DNA of 64,000 nucleotides from Pythium myriotylum (Eukaryota > Oomycota > Peronosporomycetes > Pythiales > Pythiaceae): assembly GCA_023091665.1 (NCBI GenBank), contig JALJCQ010000011.1:744001-808000 (forward strand), read 5' to 3'. Positions 37,660 through 49,492 of the stretch are shown here, piece after piece. Position numbers and translations under genes: made by a program. A model generated the notes under the pieces. The model had not been told where the DNA came from. It saw only the letters and a program-made list of their open reading frames with translations, and did no database searches. How positions within the stretch are numbered: the stretch's first letter is position 1; every line of letters starts with the position of its first letter.

Positions 37660-40600
37660 ATGGACTGGGACCCGAACGCCACGGCCACCGACGGCTACGT
37701 GTGTCCGCCCTGCCCCGTGTTCTATCCGACCCCGGCCGAGTTCAAGCACCCGTTGAAATATATTACCAGGTACGTAAGCTTTCCAGCAGTATACAAACTG
37801 CAAGTCAAAACGACACCTCGACGAGGGTGGAAAAAGAAGCGACCAGGCGGAGACCATACTCAGCCAGCGAGCTCCACTGAGCAGTCTCCTTCTTCCGAGG
37901 ATTTCGACGACATGGGGCTCTAGAGGGCATACGTTCGGCCCCTCGTTGGAAAGAGGAGATCACGCTCGATCCGAAATGGTCCTCCGCGTCTCGTCAAGTG
38001 GTCCCTAGCGGGAGCTACTCCCCGGGGAAGAAAAACGCTTTTGTTCCACCCTCCCGTGTCGACCTGGATCTGGTCATGAAAGTTCGCTAACACCTCTGTC
38101 CATGGCACTGCAGCATCCGCCACATTGGCATGCAGGCAGGCATCTGCAAGATCGTCCCTCCTGCTGGGTGGCAGCCGCCGTTCGCGATCAACGAGAAGAC
38201 CTTCCGGTTCCGCACGCGCGTGCAGCAGCTCAACTGCATCGACGGCCACACGCGCGCCGAGAGCAACTTCGTCGAGACGCTGCGCATGTTCCTGTACCGC
38301 ATCGGTACGCCCATGCAGGAGCTGCCTCGCGTCGACGGCGGCCAGCTGCTCAACCTCCACGCCCTGTTCAAGGTCGTCACGGAACTCGGTGGGTACAGCG
38401 CCGTCTGCGAGGGAAAGCTCTGGGCGCAAGTCGTGCGCCGCGTCGGCCGCTCGCTCGCGAGTGACCGCCCGTCGCCGGCGCTGTGCCAGCAGTACCAGAA
38501 GCACTACGAGAGCTGTCTGCTCGCGTACGAGCGCCGCGACGACCCCAAGTTCCAGACGCCAGACGTGGCCAAGAAGAACCCTCGAACGAACGGGAGCCTG
38601 CCAGCCTCGAGCACCACACCGTCGGATAAGTCACGTAGTAGTATCAAGAAAAAGCAGCCACGCGACGTTGCGAATGACGACGGAGACAATGACGCAGCGG
38701 AGTCGCCAAACGCCAAGCGTGTCAAGCGCACGCTGTTCTCTGACGGAGGGAGCACGAGCAGCGAGGAGAGCGACACGATCATGCAGGAGGCATCGGTGCC
38801 ACCGAAGCCCCCGACGAGGGGAACTAAGTTCAAGACGATTGTGATTGATGACGATGACGACGATGACGACGACGAAGAAACGGAAGAAGACGTCGATGAC
38901 ACGGAGGAAGACGAAGAGTACGACGAAGATGAAAAGCGTCGGAAAAAACAATCGCGAAAGTCGGCTGCCGAGCTGGAGCCGCGTGCTCTGAAGCCTGACC
39001 CCAAGAGGAGAGTTCGATTGGATCCACCCGAGGTATGTACCGGCCAGAAGTTTTATCAGTTCTTCCCCGATTATGGAGCCAAGATTGGAGAAGTGCTCCG
39101 TGTCGTGCGCGGCAAGAAACCGCACGTTTTTGTGAAGTATCTCGATGACAACAAGCGCGACACAATCGACTTGTCGACGATGCAGCTCATAATCGCGAAC
39201 GGATGGGACGCGTACGTATTGGCCGAAGTACTCTGCACATGGTCGTTGATATGTAACTGGCGTGTTGGTTCGTGTGCAGGGAATCCGCGGAACTCGCGTT
39301 CAAGAGCGAACTATGTCAGACATGCCTGCGTGGCGACTGCTGGGACCAGCTACTACTTTGCGATGCATGCAATGGAGGCCACCACTTGTTCTGTCTTGAC
39401 GAGCCGCTAACGAAAGTTCCCAGTGGCGATTGGTACTGCGACGAGTGCGTAAAAGAATCTCTCGATACAGACGACAAGAACCCGAAGTTTGGATTCGAGA
39501 TGGGCAGCGAATATACACTGGCCGCTTACAAGGAGAAGGCTGATAACTGGAAGCGCTCCTACTTTGGACTGGAGAGTGAGGATGAAGCCGACAGTATTAG
39601 TGACCGTGATCTTGAACGCGAGTACTGGCGTATTCTCGGTACCCCGCTGCATGAACAACGGCTGGAGGTCGAATATGGCAGTGACATTGACAGTGGAGCA
39701 GTCGGGAGCGGATTCCCCCGTGCCGATGACTACTTAAAGAGCATGAAGGTACTCGCTCGGCGTCTTCGGATCTTGAGTGATCGAAAAGGAGCAACCCCGA
39801 CTCAACGGAAGCTTTGCGAAATGTTCTCTCGAGGTATTGACGAAGCCATCGCCACGGGAAACACCGCTGGACTTGAGCATCTGTTGAAGGAATATGCGAT
39901 GGACGGTTGGAACCTCAACAACCTTCCGAAATTTGCAGGCTCTGTACTCCAGCATCTTGACGAGGACATTAAGGGCGTGATGGTGCCGTGGGTTTACGTT
40001 GGCATGTGCTTTTCCACTTTTTGCTGGCATGTCGAAGACCATAACTTTTATAGCGTCAGCTACTTGCACCGTGGTGCTCCGAAGACCTGGTATGGTGTTC
40101 CATGTGGCAAAGCGGAATACTTTGAGTCAGTTATGAAGAAGCTCACGCCAGAACTGTTCGGAAGCCAACCCGATCTTCACCTCCAGCTCGTGACCATGTT
40201 CTCTCCAGAGACTTTGATAAAGCATGGTGTTCCGGTTTATCGCGCGACGCACCGCCCAAACGAGTTCATTGTGACGTTTCCGTCAGCATACCATGGAGGT
40301 TTTAACAACGGTTTCAACTGCGCTGAGGCTGTCAATTTCGCGACGTTGGACTGGCTTCCTTGGGGAGCGAAGGCTGTGCAGAACTACCGTAACTTCAGCA
40401 AACTGCCTGTTTTCGCGCATGAACCACTCGTTGTTTCTCTCGCAGAGACAGTTGTGGAAAGCCACTCATTCGATTACGAAGGCACAAAGAAGCACCTGGT
40501 ACCCGCGATGGAGCAGCTCATCGAGGATAGCAAAGCGTTTGAAGAATCTCTGGTTGTCAATAATGTCGCCAGGCGCGAGACCATGGCTGAGTTTGCTCGG

Positions 40601-43420
40601 CGTCATGGCATGGTGGAAGCTGACACGAACGTTGCAGCAAATGCTTCTGGACTCCATTCACGCAATTGCAAGATGACATCCAAGATGGATCCCTCGGAAT
40701 CATCTGAGCAGACAGAGGACGGTGGACCCAACAAACGGTTTGGGATGAAGTTGGCTCGAACAGGAGGGAAGATGGGGGCGTTTGTGGCAGCGCGACCAAC
40801 TCGAATGGTACTCTGGGCCGGCAACTCGGGCAAAACCGACGGTTTGCGCTGTTCAGTGTGCAAACAGTATTGCTATTTGCAGGCCGTTGTGTGCACGAAG
40901 TGCCGTCACCATAGTTCTGTTGGATGTGTAGAGCACTACCCCTCCATGTGCAAGTGTAGTGCTGAGGAGTTTTATGTCTACCTTCATCGTTATGACAAGA
41001 ACCACCTTCACCACATCCTCGAGGGTGTTCAGAAGCGTCTACAACCTGTTGAAGACTGGCTGCTTGATTACGAGGGTACATTTCGCGATTCAGAAACCGG
41101 CAAACCTCCTGTCTCGATCGCGAAGAAACTACTTAGCACTGGCTTACAGTGTGGTGGTGTGCCGCAAGACAAACTCGACGAACTTGAGGACGCGGTTGAC
41201 GAGGCTCGCAAATGGACTGACGCGACTGAGAAATTGATGTGTGGGTCATCCACAGAAGACGTTCTCCCGCAACTTGCCAAGCTGTTCTCAAAAGCACAGC
41301 AATTGCAAGTCGCTCCTAGTGGTATTGAGCGAGTCGAAAGCTTCATGGGAGAGTGGAAGACTTGCACACACGACGCAGAACGACTGCTGACCGCGATACA
41401 TGATACTCAACACCAGGAATCACTGCCGTCTGCGTTTGATATCCAAGGTGACTCTCAAAACACTGAAGGTTTGTGGCTGGAGAACGAATCGCATCTGGAG
41501 ACTATCCGGCGACTGGTAGATGTATCCGAGCGAGCAGTGGCTGTGGGGCAGCCACTACCACAACCCCTTGCCGACAAAACGCACGAGGCTAAGCAGTATC
41601 TTCGAGTATTGATTGCAGCTAACGAGATGCTGGCCGTAATTTCCCGATTTACGAAGGCGAAGACGGCGTTGGGTGCTACCCAAAATCTGCAGCCGCCGAA
41701 ACCAGATCCCGCAGTGATAATGGAAGGTGATTGTCGCCATGTTATCTTGCAAGCCGACGTTTTGGAGCGGAACTCGCAGCTGTCGATATTCAAGATCAAG
41801 ATCTTGCGGTCTCTTTTGAGGGTCACGGAGGCCGAGTCTGAAGAGCTCAACTACGCTTTAGGCGATCACTCGAAGAGTTTTGAGGAGTTAGATCTGCTGT
41901 GGAGACGGCTGCGCTCGTTGCCAATATGCCCCGATCGCTTGGATGAGCTGGGCAAGCGACTCACTCTGTGCAAGTCATGGGAACATCGGGCGAAGAAGCT
42001 TGTGGACAGTGTCACGCATTCTTCATCTCCTGCAGCTGCTCGTCAGGAGATCTCGTGGGAAGATGTGATGGCACGCCCGTCGCTAGAGGAGGTGGAGAGG
42101 TTTTACGAGGAGGCTGATCGACACTTTGTGCCAGTGTCGTCATTTGTGAGGCGTCAACTGCATTCTCGACTTCAGGACTGCCGTCGTTGGTATTCGACTG
42201 TGCATGGGCTCTTTGTCCGCCCACCACTGACGCCTGAGAGCCCATCCTTCCCTCATTTCATGCGTTCCGCCATTCAAAACGCGACAACTGCCGTGCCGTC
42301 TGTCCCACAGTCAATGCAGCTGTACTGTGTGTGTGATCAAGTGCTCTGCGAGCATACTTCCTACGTAAACTGTGCTCGGTGTCAACTCTTGTTCCACACC
42401 CAATGTGTTGGTTTCCCGCCTGGTAGCTCGGCGTCATTCTTGTGTGCCGGGTGCCGACAGATTCCCCCAGCTCCTCGGTCCTACAGCAATATGCGATCAC
42501 ATCTACCGACACCTCCATATCCACTTTTTTGCGTTTGCCGAGGACCCGAAGACTTATCAATGATCTGTTGTGACATCTGTGACGAGTGGTATCACTCGGG
42601 TTGTATTGGGATGACCGTGGATGAAATGAATCAAGTTGAAGCGTATCGATGCCAACGGTGCGCGATTAAGCAGAATCTATACTACGTCGACAAGAAGGCA
42701 CTACGACGCGACGCCCTGGGACGACGCCCAGCTGTGAGTCGCGTCGACGCCATGCTTGTGCAATTGCAGACTGCACTCATCGCGCTACCTGCGGGAACCC
42801 ACGAGCTGCTCCAGTATCTGCGCCACGTGAAAGATGTCGAGACACGTGTTCGGATATACGTTGCGGACTTCGCCTCTGATTTCTCTGTGGCGTCTTTTTC
42901 GTCCCTCGATTATCGAGCGGAACAGCAGAAATTGCTGACGCTGATGAAAGAGGTTACGAGCCTAGAAGTTCACCTCGAGAGTGCCATCGCTAATCTCAGC
43001 GCTATTCACTGGAGCCTGCGGGCCTGCGAACTCGTCCTCGGTTGCCAGCGAGCCCCGAAGTACTCGCATTTGGTCATTTTGCTGGAGGACGCCAAGATGG
43101 GCAACTTTGCGTTTCCACGACCCGAATACCACCACATCCAACAGACAATTGAGGATCGTGTACTGCGAGCCACCCAATGGCTCAAGCAGGCAAAGGTGCT
43201 CGAAGGAGAAGACTGGAACATTGAGCGCGCACGGCGGCTCGCTTTCCAGTACAGCGACCTCGCCCAGTTTTTGGAACTGCCGGCCACGGAAGTTGAGTTT
43301 GTTTTCCGAGTTGCAGGGGAGCGTGTGCCATCTCCGCCACAACTGGGGGGGCGGATGCACCAGTCTACATACCCCCACAGCGGCAACTTCGCTATCGGAC
43401 GTCAGCAACGCGTTCTGTAA
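37660..43420 (+). CDS. KDM5: KDM5/JARID1 histone H3K4 demethylase, three exons (1782 aa)
   Basis: CDS inferred as 37660-37769, 38114-39211 and 39280-43420. The first intron is 344 nt, unusually long here, and splits JmjN after HPLKYIT; the second is 68 nt. Domain order is JmjN (PVFYPTPAEF), ARID (about 72-165), acidic linker, a Tudor-like segment, PHD1 (about 412-458, CDACNGGHHLFC), JmjC and C5HC2 zinc finger (about 926-980). A helical PLU-1 region and two C-terminal PHD fingers (about 1415-1460 and 1484-1535) follow. The JmjC iron ligands are visible as CWHVED near 652 and YHGGFNNGF near 739. The enzyme removes methyl groups from H3K4me3/me2 using Fe(II) and 2-oxoglutarate and represses promoters. 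All diagnostic residues are intact. Confidence 0.94.
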
Positions 43421-43690
43421 TTAATAAATCGTCTTTTTAATTTCACTTCTCCGATCCAGATGCTGAACATCAAGGCATGCCGAAATGTCTTGTGACTCAC
43501 ACTCAATGGTGCCTTGCCGAAGAATTCGGGTCTTCCATTTTTAAGCAGAACATTCGTGGGTAAAGGAAGTAGATCCAGGAGTATTGGCTACAGGTTATGA
43601 AAAGTGTCGGGTTTCACATTGATACACAACTCGACCTCACGCTAACTGGATTCACCGAGAACGGCAGGTTCATGGAATGCCAACGACGGT
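43421..43690. other. Convergent intergenic region
   Basis: 270 bp between the KDM5 stop and the 3' end of the next gene. No gene seen; both 3' untranslated regions probably lie here. Confidence 0.5.
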
Positions 43691-45121
43691 TTACTCCACC
43701 GAGATTCCGAGTTCTGCCCACATCTCTGTTGGAAACTGCTCGATCACACGGCCTTTCATGTGCTCTTGCGTGTACTCGTGGATGCCGCGGTAAATCTCAG
43801 CGCCGTGATCGTCCTTGGTGAGTACTTGAATGGGTAAGTTTTCCTTGCTGTCAGCGACAGAGACTGTCTCTGTCGCTGAGAAGCTGACCTCTTCAGCGTC
43901 GAGCGGCTGCGAAACTTCCACTTCGATACTAGAGACCTCGCCTTCAGTCTCAGCCTCCCCCTGAAGTTCCTTGAAAATCTAGAGGCCACTCGACAATAAG
44001 TCACGCGTGGAGCATAAGGATCTCATTAGAGGATACTCACCTCCCATTTCTGAAAGTTTTTGATGATCTGCTCAAAGTCAAACAGTGAGCACTCAGGCCA
44101 CCAACGAATGGTACCAACTACCACTTACGTCAAAATACGTCCTCTCCGGAGGGTCCGCGTACTCTCCGTCTGTCGGTACATTAAATGTGAAGGGCTCGTC
44201 AGAGGCGAAGAACACGATGTTGCTCGCGCCAGGGTCCGCCTCATCCGCCATCTCCCTAAAAATGGCTCGCCACCGTTAGCCTTAAGCCTTCCTTTTCATA
44301 CCCACACCACGCACCGGAAGCATTTCACGTGGGCGAAGCTAGTGAGTAAGGTCTTGTAGATGGATTTGGGGACGGCGACCCGCTCACCGACCAAGAAGCC
44401 GACGAAGTTAATGACGAACACACCACGCGGTCGCAACCACTTGGCGTGGACAGTGTCCACCACTTCCTTGACAAAAAATGCGACCGGATTCCAGCCCGTG
44501 TACACATCGATGATGAATGCGTCGTACACAGGCTCAGCCGGCGCGTTATCGATGAACTTGAGTCCGTCCGTGATGTACGTGGTGCCACGATCGCAATCCT
44601 CGGGGTCGTCCTCTTCACAGTGCTCGTACTGGAAGTAGTTGGCGGCCTGACGAACGACCGCCGAGCTAATCTCCACCACGTCAGTGGGGATGCCGTTTTC
44701 GCGCAGGAATGTCGGCACAGTGCCGATACCCAGACCAATCTGCACGGCCCGGTTGACCTCTCGGTCAAGGTAGCGCACGCACTGCATGATGGCGAAGCCC
44801 GGGTACGCGGCCTGCTTGCGCAAGTACGGATGGTCAAATTCGGCGCCGATGATCGTCTTGTCGTAGATCATGAAGAGCACTTCGTTGCGGCGCACGACAG
44901 CGACGGGCGAGTCGTTCTCCTTGATGCTGCGTGCGGGAGACAGTGGACGAGATTAGCTCCATGGATCGAAAAGGCCACAGGGGCGAGCGCGCGACGTACG
45001 TGCTGAGGATCTCATAGTCTTTGTCGACCGACGCGTCGGCGGCGACGCTCGGCAGCGCGGAGCCCACAGCGAGCAGCGCCAGCGCGAGCAGCGACGCGAG
45101 GGAGCGCACGGATACCTTCAT
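43691..45121 (-). CDS. Secreted spermidine-synthase-like / SAM-fold protein, five exons (391 aa)
   Basis: CDS inferred as 45121-45000, 44926-44315, 44255-44129, 44067-44041 and 43978-43691. All junctions are GT..AG and keep frame; exon 4 is only 27 nt. Residues 1-28 form a signal peptide (SLASLLALALLAVGSALP) cut near AADA. The body has the Rossmann motif AVQIGLGIGTVPTFL, the acidic loop VVEIS, YITDGLKFI and AFIIDVYTGWNP. These correspond to the nucleotide-binding and acidic sites of spermidine synthases and METTL13-like methyltransferases. The C-terminal 100 residues are acidic and unrelated to known enzymes. An exported polyamine-synthase-like enzyme is unusual. Substrate unknown; it could be a methyltransferase. 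Confidence 0.8.
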
Positions 45122-45643
45122 GATCCACGGCGGCGAGGGGAGCAGTGTGGTGGCCTCCCATAGCTCCTCCCCGCTGAGTGTTATATCAGTACAGTCCCTT
45201 TCGCCAATCCCAGCTGGGAAGTGGACAATCCAAAGTACTGATGTAAGGCGGCCATCCTCTCGTCTGAGAGACTTGGTGATCGCGGCCACGAGCCACGGGG
45301 TGCGTCGCTCGAATGGAGTGGCGAGACGTCGATGACGAGGGCGAAGGACTCGGTCGCGTCGCCCTGCGTCCGGCGGGTGACTCGCCAGGAGACCGAGTCG
45401 CCTGGTGCGTCGCCCTGCGCTTGGGAACAGTGTCCGCCTCAGACGGCCGACTTCAACTTGAAGCTCTCAGATTGCGCTTTTCTGCGACATATTCGCCCCC
45501 TCGTCGCGTTCTCTTCTCGTTTATTCCGATTTTATGCTTTCTCCGGACGCTTTTTCTCGCCGCGTTTCTCTCGGACCGGGCGGTTGGTCCCAGATTAAAC
45601 GGCACAGAGATTCCGAGCCTCCGCTCAAAGACCAACATCCCAC
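45122..45643. other. Divergent intergenic region
   Basis: 520 bp between two divergent ATGs, pyrimidine-rich in the last 150 bp (zPX-13 promoter side). No gene seen. Confidence 0.5.
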
Positions 45644-46366
45644 ATGCCAGCCATCAAGACGACCACTGCAGACGACGACACGGAGGCCACGACGCCGCGC
45701 GCGAGCCTCGCGTCTCTGGGCGGCGAGACCCGTCTCTCGCGCATCTCGTGCGGCACCAAGTTCGCCATTGCGCTCAACCAGATCGACCGCGTCGACATCC
45801 GCGAGACCTTCGAGCGAGATGAGGACGGCGTCACGATGTACGTGCTGGACGTGTATCTGCAGAACGTGCAGACGGGCATCCCCACGGCGTCGCGACAGAG
45901 CGCCGGCGGCAAGGACTGGTCGCAGCGCGTCGAGGCGACGAAAGACCCGATGCTGCGCCGGCGCGAACAAGACCACGATCCGCACTACCGCCTCGCCTAC
46001 CGATTCTCCGACTTCTTTCAGCTTCGCCAGCAGCTACTTCAGATCGCAGAAAGAGCAAGCGACCCGATGCATCTCAAATGGTGCAAATACTGCTGCCGAC
46101 TGGATTGGCTTGTGCACATTGCGCCATTTCCAGCCCGTTGCCCCGTCGATTCCGCTGTTACCAAGTTCCCATGGATCAAGCGATGGCGGGCCGGACGCCG
46201 ACAGAAAAAGCTCACTCAATTTCTCAGCGTGATCATCCACGGCGCGAGGACCATGCAGTACCGCTTCACCGAGGACCAGTGTGACGGATTCGTGAACACG
46301 GCGTACGTCCTGCGCGAGTTCTTGTCTGAGCCGCAGGTGCGGTTATCGTCGTCGAATGCGTGGTGA
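45644..46366 (+). CDS. zPX-13: dispersed PX-like protein with Cys cluster (240 aa)
   Basis: Single exon, ATG 45644. It lies 29 kb from the main array and 18.6 kb from zPX-12, yet has the whole core: LNQIDRVDI (44-52), Y-V-L-D-V-Y, TGIPT (77-81), LAYRFSDF (117-124) with the PX arginine, HLKWC147-KY-C150-C, LTQFLSVII, QC-DGF and YVLREFL. An insertion of basic and proline residues separates the cysteines from the following helix. Third-position GC is very high in the first two thirds. It is probably a functional copy, and lipid binding is plausible. Confidence 0.78.
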   Translation: MPAIKTTTADDDTEATTPRASLASLGGETRLSRISCGTKFAIALNQIDRVDIRETFERDEDGVTMYVLDVYLQNVQTGIPTASRQSAGGKDWSQRVEATKDPMLRRREQDHDPHYRLAYRFSDFFQLRQQLLQIAERASDPMHLKWCKYCCRLDWLVHIAPFPARCPVDSAVTKFPWIKRWRAGRRQKKLTQFLSVIIHGARTMQYRFTEDQCDGFVNTAYVLREFLSEPQVRLSSSNAW

Positions 46367-46641
46367 AGAAAGAGTCCAGGATTTGCCATTTTAACTTATT
46401 TGCGCTTTGGTACCAATGCCGTCACATAACGATGAGATAGGGGTTCGTCGAAAGCGAGACGAATACCGCCAGTGTCTCATTCCTCGCTAATCCTCGTCCT
46501 CCTATTCGTGCATGCCTACAATGCGCCAGGTAGTGAAGAACAAGCATCGTGTCATGACTGCCCGCACAAGATTCACTATTTATTTTCAGAGGTTCGAGCC
46601 AGTCCCCGTACCACCTTAGCTTGACTCGAGTTCCTCCAGTT

Positions 46642-47367
46642 ATGGCGGATGGGTCGACAATGGAAGCGGGCATCAGAATCAACTCTCACAGGTTCCGACC
46701 TCCTCGCATCCAGACCTCGATGGCGTCGCCACCAACGACAGCGACACTTCCGCCGCCGACCACGGTGGGATCGGCCGTCGCACCGCCGCCGCCACGCGCT
46801 CCGCCCCAGCGATGGGTCAACCGCCGCGAGCGGCTTGACGTAGCGCAGAAGATCGAGCTCTGCGAGCACTACATGGCCAACAATAGTCTCAACTACTTGG
46901 ATCTGGCCGAATGGGCAGCTCGGCGCTTTCGGCTCCGGAAATGGCCCGGCACGCGCACGATCGGACGCATTCTGAACAGCTATGACGACCTGCGCAAGAT
47001 CAAACCCACCGAGCAGCAGTACAAATCGATGCCGAAGGAGTCTCGCCGCGAGATCGAGGCCAAGCTCAAGGCGTGGATCGTGTGCGTCGCGGAGCAAGGC
47101 ATGGAAGTCGACGGATCGATGATCCGAGTCGAAGCCGAGCGACTGTACGCAGAGTCCAACGAACCGTGCAAGTTCTCAAGCGGGTGGCTCTCGAGCTTTC
47201 TCCTTCGCCACGGCATGTCACTGAAAGCACTTCACGCTGGTGGGAGCATCTTCATCGACAAGAACCCACCGAAGAAGAAAGGCCTGAAGGCGAAAAAGAA
47301 AGCTGTCATCCGGCCGTCTGTCGCCCCTGCCGTTGAGCGAGTTTCCACTGTGGAGCCATCTGAGTGA
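46642..47367 (+). CDS. CENP-B/Tc5-type helix-turn-helix protein without transposase domain (241 aa)
   Basis: Single exon with ATG at 46642. A Pro-rich leader is followed by RERLDVAQKIELCEHYMAN and TRTIGRILNSYDDL, a psq-like helix-turn-helix (about 58-115), then a CENP-B/Tc5-type DNA-binding module (about 130-195; ending FSSGWLSSFLLRHGM). The tail is a basic Lys-rich stretch (PPKKKGLKAKKK) typical of a nuclear signal. Pogo/Tigger and Tc5 transposases carry these modules ahead of a DDE domain. No DDE domain follows in any frame, so this is a truncated or domesticated DNA-binding protein. Confidence 0.78.
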   Translation: MADGSTMEAGIRINSHRFRPPRIQTSMASPPTTATLPPPTTVGSAVAPPPPRAPPQRWVNRRERLDVAQKIELCEHYMANNSLNYLDLAEWAARRFRLRKWPGTRTIGRILNSYDDLRKIKPTEQQYKSMPKESRREIEAKLKAWIVCVAEQGMEVDGSMIRVEAERLYAESNEPCKFSSGWLSSFLLRHGMSLKALHAGGSIFIDKNPPKKKGLKAKKKAVIRPSVAPAVERVSTVEPSE

Positions 47368-47944
47368 CCTGCTTGCAGATCCTTCCATCGATTCCGTCCT
47401 GGAGCGGTACCGCGGTCACGTATGTGTAGAACTGAAACCAAAATGTCAGAATTCCTGTTGACATGCTATGGCCATCCTTTGCATAGTATGGCGAAGGCTC
47501 TGTGCATCTTCGTTCACCTTTGCAGGAACAATTCCTGAGTTCCGCAGGAACTGAACTTGGTTCGTCTTTCTTCCATCGATCTTCCATGCGGAGTCACAGC
47601 ATTGAAGGAGCCAGACATTGGACGTTTCAAGGATCGGACACTCGTTTCCATGGGCAGTCACGCCATGTTCGCCCCTCCCACCTACATCGGAAAATACGTG
47701 GCCGATAGACGTAACGCTCGACGAAGATTTCAGAAGGTTGGATGGGAACAAGGAGCTCTTCTTTCCATGCCCTCGATCTTATTCTCGCCGACCGCTTCGA
47801 ACGAAAGCGCATCTCACGGTGCGACCAACCGCCTTTACACCCTGCGATCATCCTGCGATCGGAGACCGTGAGTTAGCTGCTCATTCTCCAAATCCCCGCC
47901 ACACCACGACGCCAAGTGGCTCTTCACAAGAGCACCTCAAGAAC
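47368..47944. other. Intergenic region
   Basis: No gene I can support. The open frame leading into the next gene lacks an ATG before 47945. Confidence 0.45.
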
Positions 47945-48964
47945 ATGCACTTGTTTCGCTGGGTCCGATTTCTCTCCTGGAAGAGGCGACGTTCGTCCAC
48001 GACACGCCGATCTAGTCGATGGTTGCTGCGACATTTCCATCGTGATCGATCGGGACGCTCCAGCTTTGTCGGTGCAGCCTCGGCTTCTTCCATCTCCGTA
48101 TCGGCCAACTTTGACCTTCGCCCGAGCATGGTTTACGTGGACAGTGATTCGCTACAGCGTCACTCGTGCGAAGTGCGTCCGTTGAAGAAGAAACGTTCAA
48201 TGTCCCCGCCACACAACACGGGCGATGATGATCGTCGGTTCATCGAGGAATTCCACCGCCAGCACGGATATCCCGAGGCTCCGTCCTCGTCTGCGACTCT
48301 TAGTCGCGTGAGCTCCATTCTCACGCCAGCGCGTCCATCTACAATCATGGATCGAGCATCGATTGTGAATCTGTTCAACCAGCTCCAGTTCGAGATGCCT
48401 CAGCCTATCTGCGATCCACCCGAAGGAGGAGAATCAACAGAGGAGGGTGCAGTCAATGCGGACCATTCCATGGTGAAAAAGTCAAAACCAAAAAAGAAGA
48501 AGGGGCGCAAGAGAACCAAGGCCAGAGAAGCAGCCGAGCCTGGCCTGCCGCCTGAAGCCGAGCTTGCCTCCGAATCTAGCTTCTTCCGACAGTATCTGCT
48601 GCGGACAAAATCGAGGTTGACGCATCCGGACGAACCGAAGTTTCGACCACTGTCAGCGGCTCAATGCCGCGAGTACATCCAGAGGCACAACGTTGCACTT
48701 GACAGTGTTGGCATACCCTCCACCGTTGGCAGTGGATGGGAGGAGCCAGACCCGGAGCCCATGCAGTTCCTCTTCTTCGGCGGTAACTCGGAGGAGAACC
48801 CTCACCGGGTCGAGGAGATGGAGTCAGAGCAGCGTCGGTGTCGGGCGCGTTTCGTTGCGGACCAGCCGACGCCTAGCTGTACAACGTCGATCCGCATCAA
48901 GCCGACCCTGGTGCGAGGGCTCCCGGCGGTGTTTGAGCCGACGTTTCAGTGTATGTACATTTGA
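47945..48964 (+). CDS. FFP-1: unrecognised protein, first of three related genes (339 aa)
   Basis: Single exon, starting at the first in-frame ATG (47945). I do not recognise the family. Visible parts are an N-terminal basic-hydrophobic segment MHLFRWVRFLSWKRRR, a Ser-rich middle, a Lys/Arg block KKSKPKKKKGRKR (likely nuclear signal), the motif QFLFFGGNSEENP near residue 279 and a C-terminal GLPAVFEPTF. The last two motifs and the style of the N-terminus recur in the next two genes (FLGTEKN with LPVFFTP, and FLFFCGSDN with MPVFFAP), in the same order. It is the longest member and the most diverged at the N-terminus. Confidence 0.6.
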   Translation: MHLFRWVRFLSWKRRRSSTTRRSSRWLLRHFHRDRSGRSSFVGAASASSISVSANFDLRPSMVYVDSDSLQRHSCEVRPLKKKRSMSPPHNTGDDDRRFIEEFHRQHGYPEAPSSSATLSRVSSILTPARPSTIMDRASIVNLFNQLQFEMPQPICDPPEGGESTEEGAVNADHSMVKKSKPKKKKGRKRTKAREAAEPGLPPEAELASESSFFRQYLLRTKSRLTHPDEPKFRPLSAAQCREYIQRHNVALDSVGIPSTVGSGWEEPDPEPMQFLFFGGNSEENPHRVEEMESEQRRCRARFVADQPTPSCTTSIRIKPTLVRGLPAVFEPTFQCMYI

Positions 48965-49467
48965 CCATGTCCAGAGGAGGCAAGCGTTCCACCAAGGGGT
49001 AGTAGAACGCGCTCGACCCCTCCAGGTCCTTTCAAGCAGTCCCTTATTAACCATCTTATTAAAAACTGCAGCATTGTCGATACCTAAGGATCTAGAGACA
49101 CCATCTTGAGCTGTTCGCTTCAACCTGCACATAGACAGAGCGGCGAGAGTAGCTTTTCTTCTATAGTTGTAGTCCTGACCGATAATACACTCGGAGCTCC
49201 AGCAGGAACCCGAGTATGGCCATATCCACACTCGCTGGACTTCCTATTACGAGGCGTGGGCGACAGCGAGGATGCTGCTGGAGGTCAGCTGAAGACCGCG
49301 AGGTGATCTCATTTTGGTGGCTTCAGAAACCTCACCTGACAGAACCTCAGACGACATTCTATATTGACCAATCACACGGAAGAAGCTCTCTTCGCGCTGG
49401 CCCTCATTGAATAATTCTCCTCGTGTCGACTGATCGCAGGGGAGCGACATATCGACGCCCATCTCGG

Positions 49468-49492
49468 CTCTCTTTCTCTCTCTCTCTCTCTT
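49468..49492. repeat. CT microsatellite
   Basis: CT dinucleotide run of about 25 bp with one TTT interruption. Confidence 0.7.

Noticed and set aside
37770..37923. Continuous frame after JmjN into the KDM5 intron
   Set aside because: It ends in a stop and would separate JmjN from its second half; splicing to 38114 restores the known JmjN sequence SIRHIGMQAGICKIVPP.
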